Positions 6,966-16,089 of a DNA stretch of 64,000 nucleotides are shown piece by piece. A program made the translations under genes and the position numbers. The notes beneath the pieces are model-generated. The model saw only the letters and a program-made list of their open reading frames with translations. It did not search any database and was not told the origin of the DNA. The DNA lies in assembly GCF_008327685.1 (NCBI RefSeq), contig NZ_BDDE01000012.1, forward strand, positions 620,001-684,000, given 5' to 3'. Source of the stretch: Actinomadura sp. K4S16 (GTDB taxonomy: Bacteria > Actinomycetota > Actinomycetes > Streptosporangiales > Streptosporangiaceae). How positions within the stretch are numbered: the first letter of the stretch is position 1; each line of letters begins with the position of its first letter.

Positions 6966-9406
6966 TGCTCGGACTCGTTCTCGCCACGCTGCGGCACCGT
7001 AAGGCGGGCTTCGCGGGGGCGTTCGCCGCGCTGCTGTGCGCGGCGGCCCTGGTCTGCGCGTGCGGCGTCCTCCTCGACACCGGACTGCGGGGCTCCGTCG
7101 AGCCCGAGCGGTACGCGGGGGCGCCGGTCGTCGTCACCGGCGACCAGTTCGTCCACAAGACGATCGTCAAGAAGGAGGGCAAGCGGAAGCACAAGGCGAA
7201 GCCGATCGCCGAGCGCGCGTGGCTGCCCGCGTCCGTCGCCGCGAGGGTCCGGGCGGCGCACGGCGTCCGGGGGGTCGTCACCGAGGTGACGTTCCCCGCC
7301 GAGATCGGCTCCGCCGGGAGCGGCTCCGGCGCGGACGGCCGCGCGTCGTGGGGCCACGGGTGGGAGTCCGCCGCGCTCACCCCGTTCACCCTCCGCGAGG
7401 GGCGGGCCCCGGCCGCGGACGACGAGATCGTGGTCGACGCGGCCGCGGCGCGCGCCGGCGGCCTGCGCGTGGGCGCGACCGTGCGGGTCCAGGCCGCCGT
7501 CCCCGGTTCCTACCGCGTCGTGGGCGTGACCCGGCAGGCCCTCGCGCACCAGACCGCCGTCTTCTTCACGACGGCCCAGGCGGCGCGCCTCGCCGGCCAC
7601 GGCGGCATGGTGACCGCCATCGGCGCCCACGGCCCCGCCAAGGCGGTCGAGGAGGCCGTGCGCGGCACCGCGGCGACCGTACACACCGGCGACGACCGGG
7701 GCCGGGCGGAGTTCCTCGGCGCGGAGGAGGCGCGCGTCAAGCTCATCTCCATGGGCGGCGCCCTCGGCGGGACGGCCCTGCTCGTCGCCGTCCTCGTGGT
7801 GTCCGGCACGTTCGCGCTGTCGGTGCGGCAGCGGGAGCGGGAGATCGCGCTGCTGCGGGCGGTCGCCGCGACGCCGCGGCAGGTCCGCCGGATGATCGGG
7901 CGGGAGGCGCTGCTGGTCGGGCTCGTCGCGGGGCCGCTCGGCGCGGCCGCCGGGCTGCCGCTGGCGTTCCGGCTGAGGGACGAGTTCCGCGGGCTGGGTG
8001 CGCTGCCGCCCAACCTGGAGCTCGTCGTCGGACCGTTCCCGCCGCTCGCCGCCGCGCTCGCCGCCCTCGCCGCGGCCGTCGCCGCCGCCCGGATCACCGC
8101 GCGCGGGACGGCCCGGATCCGTCCCGTCGAGGCCCTCGGCGACGCGGCGGCGGGCCGCGCCCGGCTCGGCCCGGCCCGGATCGCGGCCGGGGCCGCCGTC
8201 GCGGCCGGAGCCGTCGTCCTGACGGTGCTGCTGGCGCACCTCGACACGGAGGCGGCGTCGAGCCCGGTGACGATCCTGACCGCGATCGTCTGGACCGTCG
8301 CCGTCGCGCTCCTCGGCCCGCTCATCGCCCGCGGCGCGGTAGCCGCCCTCGCCGTCCCGCTCCGGCTCCTCCCGGGCGGCGGGCATCTCGCGGCGGCCAA
8401 CCTCGCCGCCGGCGCGCGGCGCCTGGCCTCCGTCGTCACCCCGCTGACCCTGATGATCGGGCTGACCGCGACGATCCTGTTCGTCCAGACGACGATCGGC
8501 CACGCCGCGACGCGGCAGGCGCGCGAGGGCACCCTCGCCGCGCACGTCGCCGGTCCCAGGGTCCCGCACGGCACCGCCGAGGAGCTCCGCCGGACGCCCG
8601 GCGTGACCGCCGTGACCGAGGTGCTGCACAGCACCGTCCGGGTCGGCCTGGAGAACTACGCCGTCCAGGGCGTCACGCCGGACGGCCTGGACCGCACCCT
8701 GGACCTGGACGTCCGGTCCGGGTCGCTCGACCGCCTGGACGCCTCCGCCGTCGCGGTCAGCGCCACCGCCGCCCGGCGCCTCGGCGTCGGGCCCGGGGAC
8801 CGGCTGCCGCTCACGCTCGGCGACGGCACGCCGTTCGCGCCCACCGTGGTCGCGGTCTACGGACGCGGCCTCGGGTTCGGCGACCTGACCGTCTCCCGCG
8901 ATCTGCTGGCCGCCCACGTCGACGACCCCCGCGGCACCCTGCTGATCGCGGGCAGCCCCCCGCGCGGCCTCCCGGTCGTGTCCGCGGGCACGCTCGCCGA
9001 GGCCAGGTCGGCCGCCGACGCGGAGGTCGCCTACGTCGCGATGGGGCTCATCATCGCGTTCACGGCGATCGCCGTGGTGAACACCCTCGCGATGTCCACC
9101 GCCGGCCGGTCCCGCGAGTTCGCGCTGCTGCGCCTGGTCGGGACGACCCGGCGCCAGATCATGGCGATGCTCGGATGGGAGACGCTGGCGGTCGCCGCGA
9201 TCGCCGCCGCCCTCGGCACCGCGATCGCCCTCGGCACCCTCACCGCGTTCGCCGCTGGCATGACGGGCGGCCCCCCGTACGTCCCGCCCATCGGCCACCT
9301 CGGCGTCCTCGCCTTCGGGCTCCTGCTCGCCGGGGCCGCGACCTTCCCGGCCGCGCGCCTCGCCATGACCGCCCGCCCCGCGGACGCCGTCGCCGCCCGC
9401 GAGTAG
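6965..9406 (+). CDS. FtsX-like ABC transporter permease
   Basis: An 813-residue permease whose ATG overlaps the ATPase stop (TGATG), so translation is coupled. It has an N-terminal membrane helix, a large extracytoplasmic MacB-like domain (about residues 40-255), three helices of a first FtsX core (VRQREREIALLRAVAATPRQ), further helices, a second outside domain and a second FtsX core (STAGRSREFALLRLVGTTRRQ) ending in the last helices. The two-core layout is usual for actinobacterial single-chain FtsX permeases. A Lys-rich insert (KKEGKRKHKAK, about residues 65-80) lies in the first outer domain. Substrate unknown. Confidence 0.92.
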   Translation: MLGLVLATLRHRKAGFAGAFAALLCAAALVCACGVLLDTGLRGSVEPERYAGAPVVVTGDQFVHKTIVKKEGKRKHKAKPIAERAWLPASVAARVRAAHGVRGVVTEVTFPAEIGSAGSGSGADGRASWGHGWESAALTPFTLREGRAPAADDEIVVDAAAARAGGLRVGATVRVQAAVPGSYRVVGVTRQALAHQTAVFFTTAQAARLAGHGGMVTAIGAHGPAKAVEEAVRGTAATVHTGDDRGRAEFLGAEEARVKLISMGGALGGTALLVAVLVVSGTFALSVRQREREIALLRAVAATPRQVRRMIGREALLVGLVAGPLGAAAGLPLAFRLRDEFRGLGALPPNLELVVGPFPPLAAALAALAAAVAAARITARGTARIRPVEALGDAAAGRARLGPARIAAGAAVAAGAVVLTVLLAHLDTEAASSPVTILTAIVWTVAVALLGPLIARGAVAALAVPLRLLPGGGHLAAANLAAGARRLASVVTPLTLMIGLTATILFVQTTIGHAATRQAREGTLAAHVAGPRVPHGTAEELRRTPGVTAVTEVLHSTVRVGLENYAVQGVTPDGLDRTLDLDVRSGSLDRLDASAVAVSATAARRLGVGPGDRLPLTLGDGTPFAPTVVAVYGRGLGFGDLTVSRDLLAAHVDDPRGTLLIAGSPPRGLPVVSAGTLAEARSAADAEVAYVAMGLIIAFTAIAVVNTLAMSTAGRSREFALLRLVGTTRRQIMAMLGWETLAVAAIAAALGTAIALGTLTAFAAGMTGGPPYVPPIGHLGVLAFGLLLAGAATFPAARLAMTARPADAVAARE

Positions 9407-9414
9407 GAGGGCCG

Positions 9415-10167
9415 TCAGGCGCGGGCCCGGGTGGTGCCGCCGTTGACCTGCAGGATCTGGCCGACGAGCGTCGGAAGCCGCTCGTCGGCCAGGAACGCGA
9501 CCGCCGCGGCGACCTCCTCGGGCGAGGCGACCCGGCCGAGCGGCGTCCGCGCGACGCACCGGGCGCGGAACTCCCCGACCGTCACCCCGGCCGCCGCGGC
9601 GTCCACCTCCAGCCGCGGCGTGTCGATCGAGCTCGGCGCGATCGCGTTCACCGCGATGCCGAGCGGGGCCAACTCGCGGCCGAGCGACTTGGCGAGCGCG
9701 ATGGTCCCTCCTTTGGACGCCGAGTCGGAACTCGCCCGCGGCCACCCGATCACCCCCCACTCGGACGCGACGAAGACCATCCGGCCGCCGCCGCGCTCGA
9801 CCATGCCCGGCATGACGGCCTGCGCGCACGCGAACGTCCCGCCGAGGTCGACGTCGACCGCCCGCCACCAGTCGGCGAGGTCCTCCGGCTCCGCGGTGAA
9901 CGGGGCCGTCTCCAGCCGGCCGGCGCAGGTGACCAGGAGCCCGATCTGCCCGCCCGTCCGGCGCTCGACCTCCGCCACCATCGCGGTCACCGCCGCCGGG
10001 TCGGAGACGTCCGCCGGCACGGCGACGCCGCCCAGCTCGGCGGCGAGCCCGGCCACGTCCCGGCCGGGACGGTCGTTGAGGGCGACCAGGCGCCCGTCGG
10101 CCGAGAGCCGGCGCGCCACGGCCGTGCCGAGCCCGCCGGCCGCCCCGGTGATCAGCGCGATCGTCAT
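9415..10167 (-). CDS. SDR-family protein lacking the catalytic tyrosine
   Basis: A 250-residue classical short-chain dehydrogenase fold. It has the NAD(P)-binding motif TGAAGGLG, the CAG motif, catalytic-position Ser135, and the C-terminal NGG of FabG-like enzymes. At the position of the catalytic Tyr, 13 residues after Ser135, it has Asp148 (DSASK), while Lys152 is kept. It therefore should not perform normal Tyr-dependent hydride transfer. Its ATG overlaps the stop of the upstream SDR gene by one base, implying a complex or sequential action. Substrate unknown; a divergent PucR gene is the likely regulator. Confidence 0.85.
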   Translation of the reverse strand: MTIALITGAAGGLGTAVARRLSADGRLVALNDRPGRDVAGLAAELGGVAVPADVSDPAAVTAMVAEVERRTGGQIGLLVTCAGRLETAPFTAEPEDLADWWRAVDVDLGGTFACAQAVMPGMVERGGGRMVFVASEWGVIGWPRASSDSASKGGTIALAKSLGRELAPLGIAVNAIAPSSIDTPRLEVDAAAAGVTVGEFRARCVARTPLGRVASPEEVAAAVAFLADERLPTLVGQILQVNGGTTRARA

Positions 10168-10862
10168 CAGAGCACCGTCCCGGCGTTCGGGGAGACGATC
10201 TCGCCGGCGCAGAACGTGCCGTCCTCGATGAGGTAGGCGGCGGCGAGCGCGACCTCCTCCGGGGACGTGAGCCGCCCGGCCGGCAGGGCCTGCAGGTAGG
10301 ACGGCCGGCGCCAGGGCGAGTCGGACGGCAGCATCGGCGTGTCGGTCGGGCCGGGCGCCACCGCGTTGACCCGCACCCCGGAGGGCCCCAGCTCCGCCGC
10401 CAGCGACCGGACGAACCCGATCACCGCGCCGGTGGCCGCCGCGAAGTGCGCCTCGGCGTTCGCGCCGCCGACGCCGAGGTGGGAGACGATCGGCACCAGG
10501 CTGCCCCGGCCGCGCTCGGCCATCCCCGGCGCGACGGCCGCGCACACGTTGACCACGCCGCCGAGGTGTACCCGCAGCATCCGCCGCCAGTCGGGCCAGG
10601 CGATGTCGGACATCGGGACGATCGCGTGGTGCCCGGCCGCGCACACGGCCGCCTCGACCGGGCCGAGCTCCCGCTCGATCCGCCGGACCGCCGCGCGCAC
10701 CTGCGCGGGCTCCGCCACGTCCACGCTCACCGAGTGGTCGGCGTCCGAGGCCCGGCGAAGGTCCAGCCCCGCCGTCCGCCAGCCGCGCCCCGCCAGCTCG
10801 CGCACCAGCGCGGAGCCGATGCCGCCGGCCGCCCCGGCGACGAGCGCGACCCGCCCGTCCAT
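10167..10862 (-). CDS. SDR-family protein with Tyr-to-Phe and Lys-to-Thr active site
   Basis: A 231-residue SDR paralogue with AGAAGGIG near the N-terminus and Ser127. The catalytic Tyr and Lys positions hold Phe140 and Thr144 (FAAAT where YxxxK is expected). A strong site GGGAGGTGATCTC precedes the ATG; the longer upstream frame is not needed. It is the first gene of a two-gene operon with the other degenerate SDR. In heteromeric SDRs such as BbsCD one partner has lost its active site; here both have changes, which is odd. Confidence 0.83.
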   Translation of the reverse strand: MDGRVALVAGAAGGIGSALVRELAGRGWRTAGLDLRRASDADHSVSVDVAEPAQVRAAVRRIERELGPVEAAVCAAGHHAIVPMSDIAWPDWRRMLRVHLGGVVNVCAAVAPGMAERGRGSLVPIVSHLGVGGANAEAHFAAATGAVIGFVRSLAAELGPSGVRVNAVAPGPTDTPMLPSDSPWRRPSYLQALPAGRLTSPEEVALAAAYLIEDGTFCAGEIVSPNAGTVL

Positions 10863-11038
10863 GAGATCACCTCCCGATGCCCCGAAAGCACCAGGCAAAC
10901 CCGGCATAAGCGCTGGTGACAAGCCTCATGGCGATTTCTTGGCCGAACCCACCGCGCCGCGCCCGACCTTTCGTGCACTTGCCCAAAAGACGGTCACGGG
11001 CACGGGACGGCGCCGGGCCGGAATGAGAGGGTGAGGCT

Positions 11039-12082
11039 GTGACCAGCGATTCCGCGCCGCCGCACCTCACCGTCCGGCAGCTCCTCGAGGTGCCGCGCTT
11101 CAGGCTGCGCCTGGTCGCGGGGGAGGACGGGCTCGACCGCCCGGTCCGCTGGGCGCACTCCACCGAGCTGCTCGACCCCGGCCCCTACCTGCGGGGGCAC
11201 GAGGTCGTCCTGACGGTCGGCGCGGCGCTGCGGGACCCGGGCGCGTGCGCCGCGTTCGTCGACTCGGTCAAGTCCGGCCGGGGGAGCGCGATCGGCTACG
11301 GCGTCGGGGACATGACCGACACCGTGCCCGACGAGCTGAGCCTGGCCTGCGACCGCGTCGGACTCCCGCTGCTGGAGGTGCCGCAGGACGTCCCGTTCCT
11401 CGGCTTCACCGAGTGGTTCGCCGAGCGGCTCGCGTCCGCCGGCGACGAGCGGCACGAGCGGGAGGAGACCGGGCGGCTGCTGCGAATGGTGCGCGACGGC
11501 CTCGCGTCCGCCGAGGCGCTGCGCCCCCGGATCGACGACGCCGGGCTCGACCCCGCCTCCCTGCTCGTGATCGCGATGGACGGCTCGGTCGAGGAGGAGC
11601 TGCCCGGCGTCCTCGGCCTGGACGACGACACGGCCCTGCTCGTCACCAACGACGCCCACGCCTGGACCGAGCCCGCGGGCGTCGGCAGCGCCGGCCCGCT
11701 GGAGCACCTGCCGCTCTCGCTCGCCGAGAGCCTCACCGCGCTCGACTCCGCGCGCCGCACCGGCGGGGTCGTGTACGCCTCCGAACTCGCCACCTTCCAG
11801 GCCCTCCTCGACCGGCTCGACCAGGAGCAGCTGGCCCCGTTCCTGGAGCAGATCGCCCGGCCGCTGAGCGACTACGACGCCGCGCACGGCACCCGCCTCA
11901 CCGAGACGCTGCGCACCTTCCTGGACATGGGCGGCGCGGTCGGCGCGACGTCGCGCGCGCTGTTCCTGCACCCGAACACCCTCCGCCACCGGCTGGCGCG
12001 GATCGAGTCGCTCACCGGCCGCGACCCGATGCGGTTCGACGACCGGGTGGCGCTCGCGATCGCCGTCTGGGCGGGCCGCTGA
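11039..12082 (+). CDS. PucR-family transcriptional regulator
   Basis: A 347-residue protein. It has an N-terminal PucR domain (LTVRQLLEVPRF ... GHEVVLTVGAALRD), a central CdaR-like region, and the C-terminal HTH near residues 285-330 (LRTFLDMGGAVGATSRALFLHPNTLRHRLARI). The GTG start follows GAGGCT. It is transcribed divergently from the SDR pair over a 176-bp shared promoter region, the classic layout for a local regulator. PucR-type regulators often respond to the pathway substrate; the effector here is unknown. Confidence 0.9.
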   Translation: MTSDSAPPHLTVRQLLEVPRFRLRLVAGEDGLDRPVRWAHSTELLDPGPYLRGHEVVLTVGAALRDPGACAAFVDSVKSGRGSAIGYGVGDMTDTVPDELSLACDRVGLPLLEVPQDVPFLGFTEWFAERLASAGDERHEREETGRLLRMVRDGLASAEALRPRIDDAGLDPASLLVIAMDGSVEEELPGVLGLDDDTALLVTNDAHAWTEPAGVGSAGPLEHLPLSLAESLTALDSARRTGGVVYASELATFQALLDRLDQEQLAPFLEQIARPLSDYDAAHGTRLTETLRTFLDMGGAVGATSRALFLHPNTLRHRLARIESLTGRDPMRFDDRVALAIAVWAGR

Positions 12083-12571
12083 CCGCCCGATCCCCGGGTG
12101 GGCGTTGGTACGGCGAACGGAAGAAACGCCTGAAATGACGCAATAAGGGATAAATGGCTAGTCGTGAATCTTGTTCGGATTCGTCCGGGACGAAGGCCGT
12201 GGCGACGACTCGGCCTGCGGGTAATGAGTGACGTTTGATTTGGCAAAATATCAGGAAAGGTAAAAGGTGATCGCCTGGACTCCCGGTGTGATCGCCATGG
12301 CGTCGCGGACACCGATCCATATCCGCTCCGTTAGTGATCATTTCGGCCGGACGGCCGACGCGCGTCCCCGGCCGGTTTCCGCGCCCGCAGGCGTCACATA
12401 GGGCACACGAGTCAACGTACATTTCGGTGTCGAGATCACCCTGCGTATTCGTCATCGTCCCGAATTGATGGGGGGACAGGTCCGAATTCCGCTTTTCTGG
12501 CAGTTCTCGGGGCCCGGGGTCTAAGTTTGCCGCGAGAGGTGCCCCGTACCTGCTGGAAGGAGCGTCAGACC
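12083..12571. other. low-GC intergenic region next to TnpB element
   Basis: About 490 bp, visibly less GC-rich than its surroundings (for example the AT-rich run TTGATTTGGCAAAATATC near 12235-12252). No ORF here shows the third-position GC bias of real genes in this window. It may be old insertion-flank or promoter DNA. Its last 20 bases, read on the minus strand from 12571, are the predicted guide of TnpB copy 2. Confidence 0.5.
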
Positions 12572-12720
12572 TTGGCTTCCTCGCCCGCCTGAAGGCGGGG
12601 GATTCCAGCGGTCGCCCGCTGGGTTTCCTGCTTCGCCGACGAGTGCCCCGTCCGGGAGGTGTCCCGTTGAGGTCTTACACCGTCTCCACAGGCGGTCACC
12701 GCCAGCCCGGCGGCCAGGAT
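12551..12720 (-). ncRNA. predicted omega RNA and guide of TnpB copy 2
   Basis: Read on the minus strand, the tnpB 3' end folds into the hairpin CCCGCC-TTCA-GGCGGG followed by GAGGAAGCCAA ending at 12572, matching copy 1. By analogy with ISDra2 the guide is the next roughly 20 nt, about 12552-12571, reading GGTCTGACGCTCCTTCCAGC. The 5' limit is a guess. Confidence 0.42.
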
Positions 12721-13797
12721 GTTGCGCGCCGCGTTCACATCGCGGTCATGCACCGCACCGCACTCGCACGTCCACTCGCGGACTTCCAGCGGAAGAGTCT
12801 CGCGGACGGTTCCGCAGGTTCCGCACAGCTTGGAGGAGGGGAACCAGCGGTCGACCACCACGAGGTCGCGGCCGTACCAGGCGCACTTGTACTCCAGCAT
12901 GGAGCGCAGTTCCCGCCACGCGGCGTCGGTGATCGCGCGGGCGAGCGTGCGGTTCTTGAGCAGGTTGCCGACGGTGAGGTCCTCGATCACGACCGTTTGG
13001 TTCTCACGGACGAGACGGGTCGACACCTTGTGCAGGAAGTCGCGTCGCCGGTCGGCGATCCGCGCGTGCACGCGGGCCACCTTCCGGCGGGCCTTGTCCC
13101 GGTTCGCCGAACCCGGGGTTTTGCGGGCCAACTCCCGCTGCGCCTTGGCCAGACGGGCGCGGTCACGCCGCTCGTGGCGGGGATTGGCGATCTTCTCCCC
13201 GGACGACAGCGCCACCAGCGTGGTGATCCCGGCGTCGATCCCGACCGCGTGCTCCGTGGCCGGGGCCGCGGTGATGGTGTCCTGGCACAGGATCGAGACG
13301 AACCAGCGGCCCGCGCTGTCGCGCGACACCGTCACCGTGCTCGGCACCGCGCCCTCGGGCAGCGGACGCGACCAGCGGATGTCCAGCGGCGCCGCCATCT
13401 TCGCCAGCGTCAGACGCCCGTCGCGCCAGGTGAAGGCGCTGCGGGTGTACTCGGCCGACGCACGCGACCGCTTGCGCGACTTGAACCGCGGGTAGGCGGC
13501 GCGCTTGGCGAAGAAGTTGGCGAACGCCGTCTGCAGATGCCGCAGCACCTGCTGCAACGGCACGCACGACACCTCCGCCAGGAACGCCAGCTCCGGAGTC
13601 TTCTTCCACCGCGTCAGCGCCGCCGAGGACTGCGCGTAGGAGATGCGGCGCTGCTCGTCGTACCAGGCTCGGGTGCGTTCCTCCAGCGCCTTGTTGTACA
13701 CCAGCCGCACACAGCCGAACGTGCGCGACAGCTCAGCCGCCTGCTCGCCGGTGGGGTAGAAGCGGTACTTGAACGCCCGCCTGACCTGCCGCGCCAT
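12565..13797 (-). CDS. tnpB: TnpB RNA-guided nuclease, full length (copy 2)
   Basis: A complete 410-residue TnpB with N-terminal helix-turn-helix RAFKYRFYPTGEQ, RuvC Asp188 (GIDAG), Glu272 (VIEDL), zinc-ribbon Cys325/328 and Cys344/346, and Asp351/Asp353 in HDRDVNAARN, so catalytic residues are intact. The start ATG at 13797 gives the usual family N-terminus. The reading frame runs through the right-end hairpin without a stop and ends two codons later, with the TGA outside the element, unlike copies 1 and 3. There is no tnpA beside it, so mobility would need a transposase in trans. Confidence 0.95.
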   Translation of the reverse strand: MARQVRRAFKYRFYPTGEQAAELSRTFGCVRLVYNKALEERTRAWYDEQRRISYAQSSAALTRWKKTPELAFLAEVSCVPLQQVLRHLQTAFANFFAKRAAYPRFKSRKRSRASAEYTRSAFTWRDGRLTLAKMAAPLDIRWSRPLPEGAVPSTVTVSRDSAGRWFVSILCQDTITAAPATEHAVGIDAGITTLVALSSGEKIANPRHERRDRARLAKAQRELARKTPGSANRDKARRKVARVHARIADRRRDFLHKVSTRLVRENQTVVIEDLTVGNLLKNRTLARAITDAAWRELRSMLEYKCAWYGRDLVVVDRWFPSSKLCGTCGTVRETLPLEVREWTCECGAVHDRDVNAARNILAAGLAVTACGDGVRPQRDTSRTGHSSAKQETQRATAGIPRLQAGEEAKV

Positions 13798-13926
13798 ACC
13801 CCACGTTCTAACAGTCTCGGCACGAGCCGACCCGGCCGCCGCCGAAACGCCCAGGCATCCCCGACATGCTCCGCAAAAGTCCGTTTCCCCTGGCCTGACG
13901 GCCGGGCTGTCCACGAAGGAGAACCG

Positions 13927-14730
13927 ATGACGGATGCCACGCCCGGCCCGGGGAAGGGATCGGACTCCAAGATCAATACTGGCGTTCCGCAGTCGGCGCG
14001 GATCTGGAACTACTGGCTCGGCGGGACCGACAACTACGAGGTGGACAGGCTCGCCGGAGACCACTACGTCGGGCTGTACCCGGGCATCGTGGAGATCGCC
14101 CGCGCGGGCCGCTACTTCATGGACCGGGCGATCCGGTTCCTGGCCCGCGAGCGCGGGATCCGCCAGTTCATGGACTGCGGCACCGGCCTGCCCACCGTCG
14201 ACAACACCCACGAGATGGCCCGGCGCGCCGCTCCCGACGCCAAGGTCGTCTACGTCGACAACGACCCGCTCGTCCTCGCGCACGCCCGCGCTCTGATGAA
14301 CGAGGGCAGCACCGCCTACATCGACTGCGACCTGCACGACCCGAAGACGATCATGGACCGGGCGTCGGAACTGCTGGACCTGTCCCGGCCGGTCGGGCTG
14401 ATGATCATCGGCGTGCTGGGGCACATCGTCGACCCGGACGAGGCGTACGACGTCGTCCGCGGGCTGATGGACCCGCTGCCCTCCGGCAGCTACCTCATCC
14501 TGCACGACTCCACCGACGAGAACGAGGCGTTCAACGCGGCGCAGCGCGCCTACGACGAGACCGGCGCCGTCCCGTTCCGGCTGCGCGGCCCCGAGTTCAT
14601 CCGCGGCTACTTCGACGGGCTGGAACTGGAGGAGCCGGGCCTGGTGACGAGCGGCGCATGGCGCCCCGAGGTGGGGCCGATCGGCGGCGAGAACCTGCCG
14701 ACCAGATGCGGGGTGGCCCGCAAACCCTGA
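13927..14730 (+). CDS. DUF574-family SAM-dependent methyltransferase
   Basis: A 267-residue protein of the actinobacterial S-adenosyl methyltransferase family (Methyltransf_19). Hallmarks are SARIWNYWLGGTDNY near residues 22-38, the SAM-binding loop FMDCGTGLPT, acidic YVDNDP, and IIGVLGH. The ATG is preceded by AAGGAGA. This family is expanded in filamentous actinomycetes, often next to XRE-DUF5753 regulators as here. The methyl acceptor is unknown. The TnpB element lies in the opposite orientation just upstream. Confidence 0.93.
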   Translation: MTDATPGPGKGSDSKINTGVPQSARIWNYWLGGTDNYEVDRLAGDHYVGLYPGIVEIARAGRYFMDRAIRFLARERGIRQFMDCGTGLPTVDNTHEMARRAAPDAKVVYVDNDPLVLAHARALMNEGSTAYIDCDLHDPKTIMDRASELLDLSRPVGLMIIGVLGHIVDPDEAYDVVRGLMDPLPSGSYLILHDSTDENEAFNAAQRAYDETGAVPFRLRGPEFIRGYFDGLELEEPGLVTSGAWRPEVGPIGGENLPTRCGVARKP

Positions 14731-14801
14731 GGCGCCGTGCCGGGGGTCGCCTCCCGGGACTGGGCTATATGTCCGAGACGCTACGTAACATACGGTCCTA
14801 T

Positions 14802-14832
14802 CTCCGACGCACAGCGTGAACTATAGTCGGAG
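14802..14832. promoter_or_regulatory. inverted repeat before XRE-DUF5753 gene
   Basis: A perfect 7-bp inverted repeat CTCCGAC...GTCGGAG with a 17-bp spacer. It overlaps the AT-rich stretch CTATAG and lies about 40-70 bp before the regulator start. A related GTCCGAGACG half site is at 14771. A likely operator, perhaps autoregulatory; not proven. Confidence 0.4.
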
Positions 14833-14869
14833 CGGTCGTCCACGCCGTCTTCCGATGAGGAGTCCCCCC

Positions 14870-15799
14870 TTGGCCTCCGCCACGATCACCGGCAGCAGGA
14901 AGCCGCGGTCGGCCCGCACCCGCAACGCTCCGGTGAGCACGGTCTCCGCGCAGGGCGACCCGCTCGTCCCGCGCATGCTGCTCGGCCGGCGGCTCCGCGA
15001 GCTGCGGGAGGCCGCCCGGCTCTCCCGCCGGAAGGCGGGCCTGGCGATCTACGGCTCCGAGTCGAAGATCACCAGACTGGAGCTGGGCCGCTCGCGCGCC
15101 AGGGCCGGCGACGTCGCCCGGCTGCTCGACCGCTACGGCGCCGACCCCGGCGAGCGCGCCACCCTGCTCGCCCTCGCCGAGCAGACCGACGCGCCGCCCT
15201 GGTGGCACGCCGACGGCGACATCGTGCCGCGCTGGGTCCGCGACTACCTCAGCGCCGAGCAGGCGGCCAAGCTGGTCCGGACGTTCGAGGCCCGGTTCGT
15301 TCCCGGACTGCTCCAGACGGAGGACTACGTCCGCGAACTCGTCGCCTCCCGCACCGGGTCCGGGTCGGAGGCCGAGATCGAGCGGCGCGTCGAGTTCCGG
15401 ATGCGGCGCCAGCGCGTCCTGCGCCGCCGGCCGCGCCCGCTCAACCTCTGGGTCGTGCTGGACGAGGGGGCGCTCTGGCGTCCCACCGTCGCGCCCGAGA
15501 CGATGCGCGGGCAGATCCTGCACATCGTCGAGCTGTGCAGGCGGCCGAACGTCACCATCCAGATCGCGCCCCTCGGCATTTCCGGCCAGGTCGCCGGAGA
15601 CGGGTCGCTCACCCTCGTCCGGTTCCCGCAGCAGGGGCTGCAGGACATGGTCTATCTGGAGCGTCCCGACAATGCCGTCTACCCGACGCGGCGCGCCGAG
15701 ATCGAGCACCACTGGCACCTGTTCAACACACTGGTCACCGAGGCCTCGCCACCCGAGCACACGCCTCGCGTCCTCGCCCGAATACTCGCCACCTACTGA
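14870..15799 (+). CDS. XRE-family regulator with DUF5753
   Basis: A 309-residue regulator. The N-terminal Cro/CI HTH is near residues 42-95 (LGRRLRELREAARLSRRKAG ... SKITRLELGR), followed by the DUF5753 domain with its typical FVPGLLQTEDYVRELV and LNLWVVLDEGALWRP segments. The TTG at 14870 has GAGGAG upstream; an in-frame GTG at 14816 would add 18 residues and overlap the inverted repeat, so it is less likely. Such proteins act with small DUF397 partners or methyltransferases in antibiotic and development control; no DUF397 gene is seen nearby. Confidence 0.9.
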   Translation: MASATITGSRKPRSARTRNAPVSTVSAQGDPLVPRMLLGRRLRELREAARLSRRKAGLAIYGSESKITRLELGRSRARAGDVARLLDRYGADPGERATLLALAEQTDAPPWWHADGDIVPRWVRDYLSAEQAAKLVRTFEARFVPGLLQTEDYVRELVASRTGSGSEAEIERRVEFRMRRQRVLRRRPRPLNLWVVLDEGALWRPTVAPETMRGQILHIVELCRRPNVTIQIAPLGISGQVAGDGSLTLVRFPQQGLQDMVYLERPDNAVYPTRRAEIEHHWHLFNTLVTEASPPEHTPRVLARILATY

Positions 15800-15911
15800 G
15801 CCTCCCGCCGCCCGTTCCGCCCGTCCCGCGGCGCCCGTCCCGCGGAGCCGCCGCCATTCTCCGGTGAATGCGGGACGACGGGCGGTGATCGCCCGGACGC
15901 CCGAACCCATA

Positions 15912-15940
15912 TTCCCGCCTGACCACTTCCGGCCTATATT
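15912..15940 (+). promoter_or_regulatory. candidate promoter of hopanoid operon
   Basis: TTCCCG and TATATT separated by 17 bp, about 150 bp before hpnC. The TATATT hexamer fits a sigma-A-like -10; the -35 is weak. Downstream there is an ACCGGT/ACCCGGT repeat (16019-16038). Inference from consensus only. Confidence 0.3.
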
Positions 15941-16089
15941 CATGAACGACGGAAATTCGGGAGGCTTCGCGCTGTCGATCGGGGACGTACGCACCATGGG
16001 CCCCGACGATGCCAGGTTTACCGGTCGATCACCCGGTTAACGGGCATCGATAAGCGCCCCCGCGCCGCCACCGCCCCAGGGGGAACACC

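Noticed and set aside
12012-12455. 147-codon minus-strand ORF with Cys-rich start (SCALCDACGRG)
   Set aside because: Considered as a small peptide gene. Its codons lack the genome's third-position GC bias, the ribosome site is weak and it overlaps the PucR gene.
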